Origin: Hungatella sp.
GTDB taxonomy: Bacteria; Bacillota; Clostridia; Lachnospirales; Lachnospiraceae
Reading direction: 5' to 3'
Length of the DNA stretch: 64,000 nucleotides
NCBI GenBank assembly: GCA_009712635.1
Contig: WASS01000001.1
Location: 44,387 to 108,386 of the forward strand
Below, in pieces: positions 54,053 through 62,215 of this stretch. Below the pieces are notes generated by a model. The model ran no database searches. It was not told the DNA's origin and worked only from the letters and a program-made list of their open reading frames with translations. The translations under genes and the position numbers were made by a program. Position 1 is the stretch's first letter. Every line of letters starts with the position of its first letter.

Positions 54053-54103
54053 ACATATATACTGATTCCACTTACGGTTTTTCTGATCTCTGTTATTTTT
54101 CAT
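53996..54103 (-). CDS. cysteine-rich leader peptide of cysK
   Basis: 35 residues, read from the minus strand. A basic N-terminal part is followed by QYICCCQAVCYRKK; the three Cys codons (TGT TGT TGC) are consecutive, with a fourth three residues later and a fifth near the end. AGGTGG is nine bases before the ATG, and a strong promoter lies 54 bases upstream. The arrangement (short ORF rich in the pathway's end product, overlapping a stem, before the biosynthetic gene) is that of attenuation leader peptides. I know of no named family. Confidence 0.7.
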   Translation of the reverse strand: MKNNRDQKNRKWNQYICCCQAVCYRKKTVLLDCSF

Positions 54104-54156
54104 ATGGAACTGCCACCTTTCTACCTACAACATTAATATGTTTATATGTTATAATT

Positions 54157-54185
54157 ATATTAATGCAGAATGCGAAATGTGTCAA
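54157..54185 (-). promoter_or_regulatory. promoter of the cysK leader transcript
   Basis: TTGACA (54180-54185), 17-base spacer, TAATAT (54157-54162) on the minus strand. It leaves about 290 bases of leader before cysK. Confidence 0.8.
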
Positions 54186-54203
54186 TACCTTTTTTCAAAG
54201 ATT

Positions 54204-55388
54204 CTATAATTTTTTAACCGCAGTTTTTAATTTATCCAATGCTTCCATAATAATAGATCGGGGACATGCGATGTTAATCCGTTCAAAACCTTCTCCTATG
54301 GAACCGAACATGGCACCGCTGTCCAGCCACAGACCAGCTTTTTTCACAATCAGCTCTTCCCGTTCCTGTTCACTTAGTCCCAATGCCCTGAAATCCAGCC
54401 ATATTAGATAAGTTCCATCCGGTTCAATCAGTTTGATTTCCGACAAATTGTCTTCTAAATAAGTACGGATAAGCCGGATATTTTCTTTTAAATAATCCAT
54501 CAGCTGGTCATGCCAGTCTTCTCCATACCGGTATGCAGCCTCGCAGGCGGTTAAACCTAATGCGTTTAACTGACTGTAACCGGCAGCTGCAATTTCTTTT
54601 TTGAACTTCCGTTTTAATTCCGGATTTGAAATAAAAATATTAGAGATCTGCAGTCCTGCCACATTAAACGTCTTACTTGGTGCGGTGCAGGTAATGGTTC
54701 TGTTCTTAAGCTTCTCATTAATTGCTGCAAACACCTGATGTTTCCCCTTAAACACAAAGTCCTGATGAATCTCATCGCTGACAACAATGATATCCAGACG
54801 CTCACAGATCTCACCAAGCTGAGTCAGCTCCTCTCTTGTCCATACTCTTCCCACTGGATTATGAGGACTGCAAAGGAAAAACAGTTTTACCTGATTTTCA
54901 ACAGCCTTTTTTTCAAAGTCTTCAAGATCCATATGATAAATCCCATCTTCACCCAGATATAAGGTATTATCAACGATCTCTCTGCCGTTATCTTCTATTA
55001 CTTCACTAAAGGGATAATAAACAGGCTGCTGAATCATGACACCATCTCCCGGTTTTGTGTATGCTTTCACTGCCATTGCAAGTGCGAAAACCACACCCGG
55101 AGTTTTTACCAGCCATTTTCTCTCAACTGCCCAGCCATGACGGCGATTCATCCAGTCCTGCACTGCCTCAAAGTACTCCTCTTTCCCCTCACTGTAGCCA
55201 AAGATCCCATGTTCCACACGGTCTTTTAATGCATCAAGTACAGGCTGGGGGGCTCTGAAATCCATATCTGCTACCCAGAGCGGCAGGATTCCTTCTGGTT
55301 TTCCTCTCTGAACTGTAAAATCATATTTGATACAGCTTGTATTTTTTCTGTCTATCCGTTCATCAAAATCAATTCGTTCTTTACTCAT
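54204..55388 (-). CDS. MalY/PatB-type cystathionine beta-lyase (aminotransferase fold)
   Basis: 394 residues, fold-type I PLP enzyme. PLP lysine in APSKTFNVAGLQ; DEIHQDFVF and FLCSPHNPVGRVW are typical of PatB/MalY C-S lyases, which release thiols or homocysteine from cystathionine and related compounds. ATG 55388 overlaps the previous stop by eight bases; the longer frame lies in that gene. It forms a two-gene operon with the cystathionine synthase/lyase. Confidence 0.88.
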   Translation of the reverse strand: MSKERIDFDERIDRKNTSCIKYDFTVQRGKPEGILPLWVADMDFRAPQPVLDALKDRVEHGIFGYSEGKEEYFEAVQDWMNRRHGWAVERKWLVKTPGVVFALAMAVKAYTKPGDGVMIQQPVYYPFSEVIEDNGREIVDNTLYLGEDGIYHMDLEDFEKKAVENQVKLFFLCSPHNPVGRVWTREELTQLGEICERLDIIVVSDEIHQDFVFKGKHQVFAAINEKLKNRTITCTAPSKTFNVAGLQISNIFISNPELKRKFKKEIAAAGYSQLNALGLTACEAAYRYGEDWHDQLMDYLKENIRLIRTYLEDNLSEIKLIEPDGTYLIWLDFRALGLSEQEREELIVKKAGLWLDSGAMFGSIGEGFERINIACPRSIIMEALDKLKTAVKKL

Positions 55389-56535
55389 GAAATACCCGCT
55401 CCAATTCATTTATTAAATCCTGTACATCCTCTATTCCCACCGAAAGTCTTAAAATCCGGTCTGTGATTCCATTGGCAGCCAGTACATCTGCCGGCACATC
55501 TGCATGTGTCTGAGTGATGGGATATGTGATCAGTGTTTCCACACCTCCAAGACTCTCTGCAAACCGGATCAGACGCACATTCTTTAGTATACTATGGGCA
55601 AGCTCCTTTGATTCCACCTCAAAGGTCACCATACAGCCAAAGCCTCTCGCCTGTTTTTTACAGACTTCGTGTCCGGGATGGTCTGTAAGACCGGGATAAT
55701 AGATCTTTTTTACTTTTTTCTCATTTTTAAGCCAGTCCACCAGATTTTTGGCATTCTTCTCTGCCTGGTTCATACGAATTGCCAGTGTCTTGATTCCCCG
55801 CAATATGAGCCAGCTGTCAAAGGGAGACAGACCGGAACCTACTGTTTTTATGATGAAACGAAGTCTTTCTGCAATTTCAGCAGATGAAGTAACAAGAAAT
55901 CCGGCTATGGTATCGTTATGGCCGCCCAGGTACTTGGTTCCGCTGTGGACCACCAGATCTGCGCCCAGTTTTAACGGGTTCTGGAAGTAGGGAGACATAA
56001 ATGTATTATCCACAATTAGAAGAATCCCATGCTTTTTGCTGATTTTAGCAAGCTCTTCAATGTCGGTTACATTCATCATGGGATTGGTAGGGGTTTCAAT
56101 AAAAACAGCCTTTGTGTTTTCGCTGATCAGTTCTTCCACTTTCTCATAAGAGGAACCGGAGCAGTCTACGGAATCAATTAAGATACCGTTTTTCTTGCTG
56201 ATGTTGTCAAACAATCGGATGCTGCCTCCATATAAGTCGCAGTCTGTAATAATGTGGTCACCCGGCGCAAACAGTTCCATAAGTGCTGTAATTGCTGCCA
56301 TTCCGCTGGAAAAAGCCAGAGCATCAATGCCTTCTTCCAAAGAGGCTACAACATCTTCCAAATGCTCTCTGGTTGGGTTTTGCAGACGGCTGTAATCGTA
56401 TCCGGTCCCTTCTCCTACTCCCTTATGGGCAAATGTTGCAGTCTGATAAATGGGGAAGCTGATTGCTCCTGATTGATCCACCGTAAGTTCTTTCCCGTCA
56501 CCATATAAACATTTTGTTGAAATTCCATATTCCAT
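55381..56535 (-). CDS. cystathionine gamma-synthase/beta-lyase family enzyme
   Basis: 384 residues, Cys/Met metabolism PLP family. YDYSRLQNPTREHLE, SSGMAAI and the PLP lysine in HSGTKYLGGHND. Sequence alone cannot separate gamma-synthase from beta- or gamma-lyase; pairing with a MalY-type lyase and nearby metY suggests transsulfuration between cysteine and homocysteine. Confidence 0.9.
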   Translation of the reverse strand: MEYGISTKCLYGDGKELTVDQSGAISFPIYQTATFAHKGVGEGTGYDYSRLQNPTREHLEDVVASLEEGIDALAFSSGMAAITALMELFAPGDHIITDCDLYGGSIRLFDNISKKNGILIDSVDCSGSSYEKVEELISENTKAVFIETPTNPMMNVTDIEELAKISKKHGILLIVDNTFMSPYFQNPLKLGADLVVHSGTKYLGGHNDTIAGFLVTSSAEIAERLRFIIKTVGSGLSPFDSWLILRGIKTLAIRMNQAEKNAKNLVDWLKNEKKVKKIYYPGLTDHPGHEVCKKQARGFGCMVTFEVESKELAHSILKNVRLIRFAESLGGVETLITYPITQTHADVPADVLAANGITDRILRLSVGIEDVQDLINELERVFHE

Positions 56536-56673
56536 GTTAAGTCACCGCTTTCTTTTCTTTATCGTGATTCTTGTATATTAGTATATCAGCCCCAAAGACA
56601 GTAGCGGTATGATTGAAAAACAATAGCCTGCTATTTATTATTTCTATAACAACAGCAAACTGATTTCTTACTT

Positions 56674-57582
56674 TTACAGAACCTGTTTTTCAAATTTTTT
56701 CAATTCCGCTATATATTTTTCTCCCAGGATACTGAGGGGCATTTTTTTCTTTTTAATGTAACCAATCCGCATCCGGTCACTGGTATTAAGAGGAATGGCA
56801 CAGTATTCATCTCCATTTAAATCCTCGCATATAATACCGGAACAAAGGGTATAACCGTTTAATCCCACCATTAAATTAAGAAGTGTGGCTCTGTCATCTG
56901 CCTTAATAATCTGCTTGTATTCATAGGTACTAAATACTTCTTCTGCCAGATAAAACGCATTGTTCGTTCCCTGTTCAAAAGAAAGACAGGGATAATTTTT
57001 TAAATCTTCAAATTCAATTAGTTCCTTTTGTGCCAGAGGGCTTCCTTTCCAGAGATATACATAGATCTTGCACTGGAACAGCTCTGTAAATTCAAGATCA
57101 CTGTCATGAATCAGCTTTTCCATTGATTTCTGATTAAATTCATTGAGATAAAGAATCCCCAGTTCACTCTTCTGATTCTTTACATACTCAATTACGTCGT
57201 ATGTTCTGGTTTCATGAACCGCAAATTCATAATCATCCATGCCGAATTCTTTTGCCATATGAATAAATGCCTGCACTGCAAAGGTATAATGCTGCATGGA
57301 CACACTGAATTTTTTCTTGAATTTTTCTTTTTTCACAAACCGTTCTTCCATCTGACGGTATTGCTCCAGCATTTGTCTTGCGTATCCTAAAAACTCCTCT
57401 CCCTCGGGTGTGATTACAATTCCCCGATTAGACCGCAAAAACAGCTGAAGACCTATTTCTTCTTCTAAATCCCTTATTGTACTGGATAAACTGGGCTGGG
57501 TAATAAATAACTCCGCCGCCGCTTTATTCATAGATTTCTGATTTGCAATGCAAATGGCATAACGAAGCTGCTGTAATGTCAT
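56674..57582 (-). CDS. LysR family regulator of sulfur genes
   Basis: 302 residues. N-terminal winged HTH MTLQQLRYAICIANQKSMNKAAAELFITQPSLSS-type helix (1-60) and a LysR substrate-binding domain (about 90-295). Placed between metY and the transsulfuration pair, all on one strand. LysR proteins such as CysB, YtlI and CmbR govern cysteine and methionine genes, so this is a likely local regulator. AGGAGG precedes the ATG. Confidence 0.88.
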   Translation of the reverse strand: MTLQQLRYAICIANQKSMNKAAAELFITQPSLSSTIRDLEEEIGLQLFLRSNRGIVITPEGEEFLGYARQMLEQYRQMEERFVKKEKFKKKFSVSMQHYTFAVQAFIHMAKEFGMDDYEFAVHETRTYDVIEYVKNQKSELGILYLNEFNQKSMEKLIHDSDLEFTELFQCKIYVYLWKGSPLAQKELIEFEDLKNYPCLSFEQGTNNAFYLAEEVFSTYEYKQIIKADDRATLLNLMVGLNGYTLCSGIICEDLNGDEYCAIPLNTSDRMRIGYIKKKKMPLSILGEKYIAELKKFEKQVL

Positions 57583-57608
57583 AATTCCTCCTTTTATTCT
57601 GCCTGCAC

Positions 57609-57637
57609 AAAAGCTGCCATAGAACCTATGGCAGCCT
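57609..57637 (-). terminator. intrinsic terminator of metY
   Basis: GCTGCCATAG/CTATGGCAGC perfect hairpin and TTTTGT on the minus strand, 18 bases after the metY stop. Confidence 0.85.
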
Positions 57638-57655
57638 GCATATAATCTGATTCAG

Positions 57656-58963
57656 TTATTTAACCGCCTGAAATGCTTCTTCCAGGTCTTCAATAATGTC
57701 AGATGCATGTTCTGTTCCGATAGAAAGACGGATGGTGTTGGGCTTAATTCCGGAATTTTCAAGTTCCTCTACTGTCATCTGTGAATGAGTGGTTGATGCA
57801 GGATGAATCACCAGAGACTTCACATCTGCTACATTGGCAAGAAGAGAAAATAATTCCAGCTGGTCAATAAAATCCTTCGCTTTTCTTGCATCTCCCTTAA
57901 TTTCGAAGGTGAAGATGGAACCGCCTCCATTGGGGAAATATTTGGCATATAATTCCTTCTGACTCTCATCATCGGAAATAGATGGATGATGAACTTTCTC
58001 AACCTGAGGGTGATTTTTCAAATATTCAACAACTTTCAGCGCATTCTCCACATGGCGCTCGACTCTTAAAGATAGTGTCTCAAGTCCCTGTAAAAAGATA
58101 AATGCATGAATTGGTGATAAGCAGGCTCCTGTATCACGAAGTAAAATCGCCCGGATCTTTGTCACATAAGCAGCAGGACCGGCTGCCTTTGTAAAGCTGA
58201 CTCCATGGTAACTTGGGTTTGGATCTGTAAGTGATGAAAATTTTCCTGATGCTTCCCAGTCAAATTTTCCGCCGTCAACAATTACACCACCAATGCTGGT
58301 TCCATGTCCGCCAATGTATTTTGTAGCAGAATGTACCACGATATCAGCACCGTATTCGATGGGTCTTACCAAGTAAGGGGTTGCAAATGTATTGTCTACA
58401 ACAAGCGGAATTTTATGTGCGTGTGCAATCTTTGCAAACTGTTCAATATCCACCACATCGGAATTGGGGTTTCCCAGGGTTTCAATAAAAATCAGCTTGG
58501 TATTTTCCTGAATAGCATTCTCTACTTCTTCATAATTAAATGGATCCACAAAGGTAGTGGTAATACCATAATCAGGAAGTGTATGCTCCAGCAGGTTGTA
58601 AGTGCCCCCATAGATATTCTTTGCTGCTACTACGTGATCTCCGTTCTTTGCAAGGTTCTCTATGGAATAAGTTACTGCTGCTGCTCCGGAAGCCGTAGCC
58701 AGTGCTGCCACACCGCCCTCCAGTGCTGCAATTCTCCGTTCAAACACGTCCTGGGTCGGATTGGTCAGTCTGCCATAAATATTCCCTGCATCTGTTAAAT
58801 TAAACCTTGCAGCAGCATGATCGCTGTTATGGAACACATAGGAAGAACTCTGATAAATAGGTACTGCTCTGGCATCTGTCACGGAATCTGCCTGCTCCTG
58901 GCCAACGTGTAACTGTAATGTCTCAAATTTAAGATTTCTTTCTCCTCTGGTCTTCTTGCTCAT
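57656..58963 (-). CDS. metY: O-acetylhomoserine sulfhydrylase
   Basis: 435 residues, the longer length of the MetY subgroup. FETLQLHVGQEQADSVTDARAVPIYQSSSYVF-type N-terminus, YGRLTNPTQDVFE, and PLP lysine in HSATKYIGGHGTS. It forms homocysteine from O-acetylhomoserine and sulfide. AGGAGG lies before the ATG. It has its own promoter and an upstream palindrome suited to a LysR activator. Confidence 0.93.
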   Translation of the reverse strand: MSKKTRGERNLKFETLQLHVGQEQADSVTDARAVPIYQSSSYVFHNSDHAAARFNLTDAGNIYGRLTNPTQDVFERRIAALEGGVAALATASGAAAVTYSIENLAKNGDHVVAAKNIYGGTYNLLEHTLPDYGITTTFVDPFNYEEVENAIQENTKLIFIETLGNPNSDVVDIEQFAKIAHAHKIPLVVDNTFATPYLVRPIEYGADIVVHSATKYIGGHGTSIGGVIVDGGKFDWEASGKFSSLTDPNPSYHGVSFTKAAGPAAYVTKIRAILLRDTGACLSPIHAFIFLQGLETLSLRVERHVENALKVVEYLKNHPQVEKVHHPSISDDESQKELYAKYFPNGGGSIFTFEIKGDARKAKDFIDQLELFSLLANVADVKSLVIHPASTTHSQMTVEELENSGIKPNTIRLSIGTEHASDIIEDLEEAFQAVK

Positions 58964-59017
58964 ATTCGTATCCTCCTGTGGGGTAAAATGCTGTTTCGCA
59001 TGTTCTTGTTAAGTGGT

Positions 59018-59047
59018 ATTATACTGGATTTTCTTATCCTGTGTTAA
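59018..59047 (-). promoter_or_regulatory. promoter of metY
   Basis: TTAACA (59042-59047), 18-base spacer, TATAAT (59018-59023). No SAM riboswitch or T-box was recognised between it and metY. Confidence 0.75.
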
Positions 59048-59051
59048 TATT

Positions 59052-59072
59052 TATAACTATGATCTGGTTATA
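59052..59072. promoter_or_regulatory. palindrome, candidate LysR box upstream of metY
   Basis: TATAAC-N9-GTTATA, of the T-N11-A type, five bases upstream of the -35 element. Position and shape fit activation by the neighbouring LysR protein. Confidence 0.5.
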
Positions 59073-59100
59073 GGTAAAATCTATAACAAATTCTCAATGA

Positions 59101-59559
59101 TTAGTCCTGCTGAGCCAGGAGTTTCTCCAGTTCCTCACTGAGTTTTTCTTTCATAAGGAAGAGAGTCTCTTCTCCCGGCAGATACTTATCATTATAAAGT
59201 TCTTCCACTGGCAGCTTCCAGACAGGACCAGGAGATGGTGTATCACCAATGGTTCTGGGATAAAAATGCCAGTGCATATGTGTGAAATTACCGCTTCCCA
59301 ATAATTCATAATTCAGTTTATCTGGTCCAAAAGCCCGGTAAACTGCCTCTGCAGTCAAAGCCATCTCCTGTAAAAACCGGTTTTTAAATTCCTTTTCCAG
59401 AAAATGAAGCTCCGTCGCATGTTCCTTACATAAAAAAACAGTATAACCCTGAAATCTCTGGTAATCCCCCAGCACCACATATCCTGTCTCCAATTCCTTT
59501 ACAAAATACGGATTTCTGCCTTCTTTAATAAGCTGTATCCGGTCACACACTCCGCACAT
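59101..59559 (-). CDS. HIT family protein
   Basis: 152 residues. The histidine triad appears as HMHWHFYPR (about 95-103), with a Cys pair CGVCDR at the N-terminus and GYTVFLCKEHATELHFL in the middle. HIT proteins hydrolyse nucleotide conjugates such as dinucleoside polyphosphates. ATG 59559 is seven bases after GGAGAGG; the open frame extends 13 codons upstream without an SD. Confidence 0.9.
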   Translation of the reverse strand: MCGVCDRIQLIKEGRNPYFVKELETGYVVLGDYQRFQGYTVFLCKEHATELHFLEKEFKNRFLQEMALTAEAVYRAFGPDKLNYELLGSGNFTHMHWHFYPRTIGDTPSPGPVWKLPVEELYNDKYLPGEETLFLMKEKLSEELEKLLAQQD

Positions 59560-59719
59560 AGCTGCACCTCTCCTTTTCCCACTTTTTCTGCTTCTCATCT
59601 TTTGTTATTATACAACAGATTTTCCACCAGCACACTATTTTTTTATTCCTTGCTTATCCATCATATCTCATTGGCTTTGGAATATATATATACAAAAATG
59701 CAAAAGGAAAAATCTGCCC

Positions 59720-60361
59720 ATGAACGAACATTATCCATTTGTGAATCCACCGCTTCCCTATGCATACGACTCACTTGAACCTTATATCGACACTCAGACC
59801 ATGTACATTCACCACGACAGGCAGCTTCAGAGATATGTAGTGGAACTAAACACCATCCTGCGGGATTATCCGGAGCTGCAGAATCTTTCTCTGGAAGAGC
59901 TTCTTACAAATACGGAAAGCCTTCCGGAAGAGATCCGACAATCTATTATCAACTACGGCGGCGGCGTTTACAATCATATTATCTACTTTAATGGCATGAT
60001 TAATTCCCAGGAGCGAACACAGGCCGAAACGCTATATCCCATTATATTAAGAGATTTCGGAACAATAGAGAATTTTTTTAATGAATATAAAAGAAATGCA
60101 CTATCTGTTTTCGGTTCGGGGTATGCATGGCTGGTTGTTGACCAGAATGGAACACTATCAATCGTAACCACCCCAAACCAGAATACTCCAATCTCATTTG
60201 GATTTTGTGTGATCTCCGGCATGGATGTCTGGGAGCATGCTTATTTTCTGCAGCGTTTTAATGACCGGGCTGCATACATTGAAGACTGGTTCCATGTGGT
60301 TAACTGGCAGGAGGCTGATGCACGGTATAAACGGTGTATGGGGATTGATGAGGAGCAATAA
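59720..60361 (+). CDS. superoxide dismutase (Fe/Mn family)
   Basis: 213 residues. Metal ligands appear as His in MYIHHDRQ, His in GGGVYNHIIYF, and Asp and His in DVWEHAYFLQ. The usual GGH before NH is GGV and the FW after it is YF, so it is a divergent member; activity is likely but the metal cannot be predicted. It protects the cytoplasm against superoxide. Monocistronic. Confidence 0.85.
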   Translation: MNEHYPFVNPPLPYAYDSLEPYIDTQTMYIHHDRQLQRYVVELNTILRDYPELQNLSLEELLTNTESLPEEIRQSIINYGGGVYNHIIYFNGMINSQERTQAETLYPIILRDFGTIENFFNEYKRNALSVFGSGYAWLVVDQNGTLSIVTTPNQNTPISFGFCVISGMDVWEHAYFLQRFNDRAAYIEDWFHVVNWQEADARYKRCMGIDEEQ

Positions 60362-60369
60362 TGCAAACA

Positions 60370-60402
60370 AGGGAGAACCAGGTATTAGCTTGGTTGCTCC
60401 CT
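60370..60402 (+). other. hairpin after the SOD gene
   Basis: GGGAGAACCA/TGGTTGCTCCC stem ten bases after the stop codon, without a T tail; a second, better terminator follows. Confidence 0.45.
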
Positions 60403-60435
60403 ATAAATGGTCCTACTATATAAACAAAATAAAGA

Positions 60436-60471
60436 ATCAGAACGTCCTTATGTGATAAAAGGCGTTCTGAT
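60436..60471. terminator. intrinsic terminator between SOD and lipoprotein genes
   Basis: ATCAGAACG-CCTT/AAGG-CGTTCTGAT hairpin lying between two convergent genes. Confidence 0.7.
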
Positions 60472-60489
60472 CTCATGTCTTATATAATC

Positions 60490-60867
60490 TTATTTTTCAG
60501 CTTTTTCATCTTTTACGAAATACATTTTAGTGCCTTCCAGTTCGAAAAGCAGTTTGGAATCTGTGATCGGACATTCAATGGTCTCTCCATCAGACTTTAT
60601 TGTAATTACATTGTCCTTTTCTGACCAGGTGCCCTCTCCATTTTCCGTTCCAAAATTAAGTGTTACCTTTTTTGCATCAAATTTAATGGTTGCAGCATCC
60701 ATAGCGCTTGCTAAAAGTTCCCCTTCAAGTACGATTCCTTCCGCTTCCACTGAATTCAAAGTCCAGGTAGTTCCTACGTAAACGGAATCATTTTTTGCTC
60801 CGCATCCTACCAGCATAGCACCAAGCATCATTAAAATTGCAAGTAATATTGATAGCTTCTTTTTCAT
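60490..60867 (-). CDS. small lipoprotein of unknown function
   Basis: 125 residues. Signal peptide with lipobox LVGCGAK (about 19-25), then a small beta-rich domain starting TTWTLNSVEAEG with GTWSEKDNVITIKSDG, reminiscent of lipocalin-like or DUF4923-type domains of clostridial lipoproteins. GGGAG precedes the ATG. Stands alone; function not recognised. Confidence 0.75.
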   Translation of the reverse strand: MKKKLSILLAILMMLGAMLVGCGAKNDSVYVGTTWTLNSVEAEGIVLEGELLASAMDAATIKFDAKKVTLNFGTENGEGTWSEKDNVITIKSDGETIECPITDSKLLFELEGTKMYFVKDEKAEK

Positions 60868-61082
60868 AACTTTAACTCCCTCTTTCGTAATTTAATTGAT
60901 TTATTCAGTACTACTTATTTATTCGTATCTGAATTCTGGTAAAGTTTATTATAATATATAATTCAAGTCAATAGTTTTGTCGCAAAATGCATCTTTATGA
61001 CGTAAAAATCAAAAAAACATTTGCAAATCAACAAGATTATGGTATATTTGTTACAACACCATTAGAAAAATTGAGGAATATC

Positions 61083-61802
61083 ATGAAACTTGTAATTTTA
61101 GATTCAATTACCACAGACAGAAATAATTTGATTGTTTTTTTAGAAAAATATTTCCAGAGGCGATTGATTGATTTTTCATTACATGAGTATTCATCTCATA
61201 AAACCATGTTTGAACATGTAAATTTTAAAAGTGAAAAACTTCCATGTTGCTTCATTAACCTATCAGAATCTGAGCAAAATGGTTTAGAAATAGGTCTTAA
61301 AATTCGTGAAATGAATCAGGACAGCATTATCTTCTTTACCTCAAACAGTACCAAACATGCAGCAGAAGCTTATCGAATGCAGGCCGATGGATATTTTCTT
61401 AAGCCTGTTCAGAACAATGAATTAGAAGCTTCTCTTGATAAAAGTTTAAAAAATATAAACTTTATCTATAAAAAAATTCAAATACGATCAGAATATATGA
61501 CAATGAATATCCCTCTTAAGGATATTATTTATATTGAAGTATTTAATAAAACCTGTATTATATATACAAAACAAAAAACAATTACCAGTTCAATATCATT
61601 AAGCGAATTGGATGAAAGATTAAAAAAAGAAGGATTCCTCAGGTGTCATAAAAGCTATCTGGTTAATATGCATTTTATTAAAGATTATAATAATTCCGGT
61701 TTCTTTCTCACAAATAAACAATTCATACCCATATCAAAGCGGGAAAGTCTAAAGCATCGCGAAACCCACCTGAACTGGTTATGTAATTCTTTATATGATT
61801 AA
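61083..61802 (+). CDS. LytTR-family regulator with degenerate receiver domain
   Basis: 239 residues. Receiver fold at 1-120, but the phosphoacceptor Asp is replaced: the strand reads CCFINLSESEQNG instead of FLDxxMxxxxG, and the acidic pair is reduced to ILDS. FFTSNS and FLKPV are kept. LytTR DNA-binding domain at about 140-235 (CHKSYLVNMHFI). It probably acts without phosphorylation. ATG 61083 has GAGGAA before it; the frame is open 32 codons further upstream but lacks an SD. No partner kinase is adjacent. Confidence 0.85.
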   Translation: MKLVILDSITTDRNNLIVFLEKYFQRRLIDFSLHEYSSHKTMFEHVNFKSEKLPCCFINLSESEQNGLEIGLKIREMNQDSIIFFTSNSTKHAAEAYRMQADGYFLKPVQNNELEASLDKSLKNINFIYKKIQIRSEYMTMNIPLKDIIYIEVFNKTCIIYTKQKTITSSISLSELDERLKKEGFLRCHKSYLVNMHFIKDYNNSGFFLTNKQFIPISKRESLKHRETHLNWLCNSLYD

Positions 61803-61872
61803 TTCTGTATATTACAAATGATCTATGATTTCATGAGATTCCATTACCTGGCTATCATACTTTATTATATTA

Positions 61873-61901
61873 TTGTAAAAATTTTCCATATACTTTATAC
61901 T
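61873..61901 (+). promoter_or_regulatory. promoter of the 58-residue protein gene, with palindrome at start site
   Basis: TTGTAA (61873-61878), 17-base spacer, TATACT (61896-61901). Downstream, GGTTC-AATTA-GAACC (61911-61925) forms a palindrome near the start point, a possible operator. Confidence 0.6.
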
Positions 61902-61952
61902 GTATAAATAGGTTCAATTAGAACCAAATACAACAACAGGGGGAATGTTAGT

Positions 61953-62129
61953 ATGTCAGAGACTAAATGTAAAAATTATGATGTATGCAAACAATACGGC
62001 ACTTATGGTAAAAGTTGTGAAGAGGATCCTTATTCAGGCATCTATACTGATTGCGATAATAGTGAGAAGCAGATAATAAAAATTCTGGCAAGTATTGATC
62101 AGAAGCTCTCAAAACTTCTGGAAAAATAG
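61953..62129 (+). CDS. small Cys-containing protein, unknown function
   Basis: 58 residues, read directly. Four Cys in CKNYDVCKQYG and SCEEDPYSGIYTDC, then a Lys/Leu amphipathic helix (QIIKILASIDQKLSKLLEK). AGGGGGA is nine bases before the ATG, a good promoter lies upstream and a terminator follows. It could be a small metal-binding or regulatory protein; family not recognised. The LytTR regulator gene just upstream may control it. Confidence 0.65.
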   Translation: MSETKCKNYDVCKQYGTYGKSCEEDPYSGIYTDCDNSEKQIIKILASIDQKLSKLLEK

Positions 62130-62149
62130 CTTCATGTGTTTTTTTATTC

Positions 62150-62203
62150 CCACCCGCTAAAAAGAGGAGCCGCACAAAGCGAACTCCTCTTTTTAGCGGG
62201 TGG
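62150..62203. terminator. bidirectional terminator, perfect 20-base-pair hairpin
   Basis: Arms 62150-62169 and 62184-62203 are perfectly complementary (CCACCCGCTAAAAAGAGGAG and its complement) around a 14-base loop. The inner GAGGAG/CTCCTC stem flanked by A5/T5 makes a terminator for both converging genes; the outer GC arms are unusual. Confidence 0.75.
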
Positions 62204-62215
62204 CAACAGTTACCG

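Noticed and set aside
58964..59100. SAM riboswitch or Met T-box before metY
   Set aside because: The promoter lies only 55 bases from the start codon, leaving no room for such a leader.
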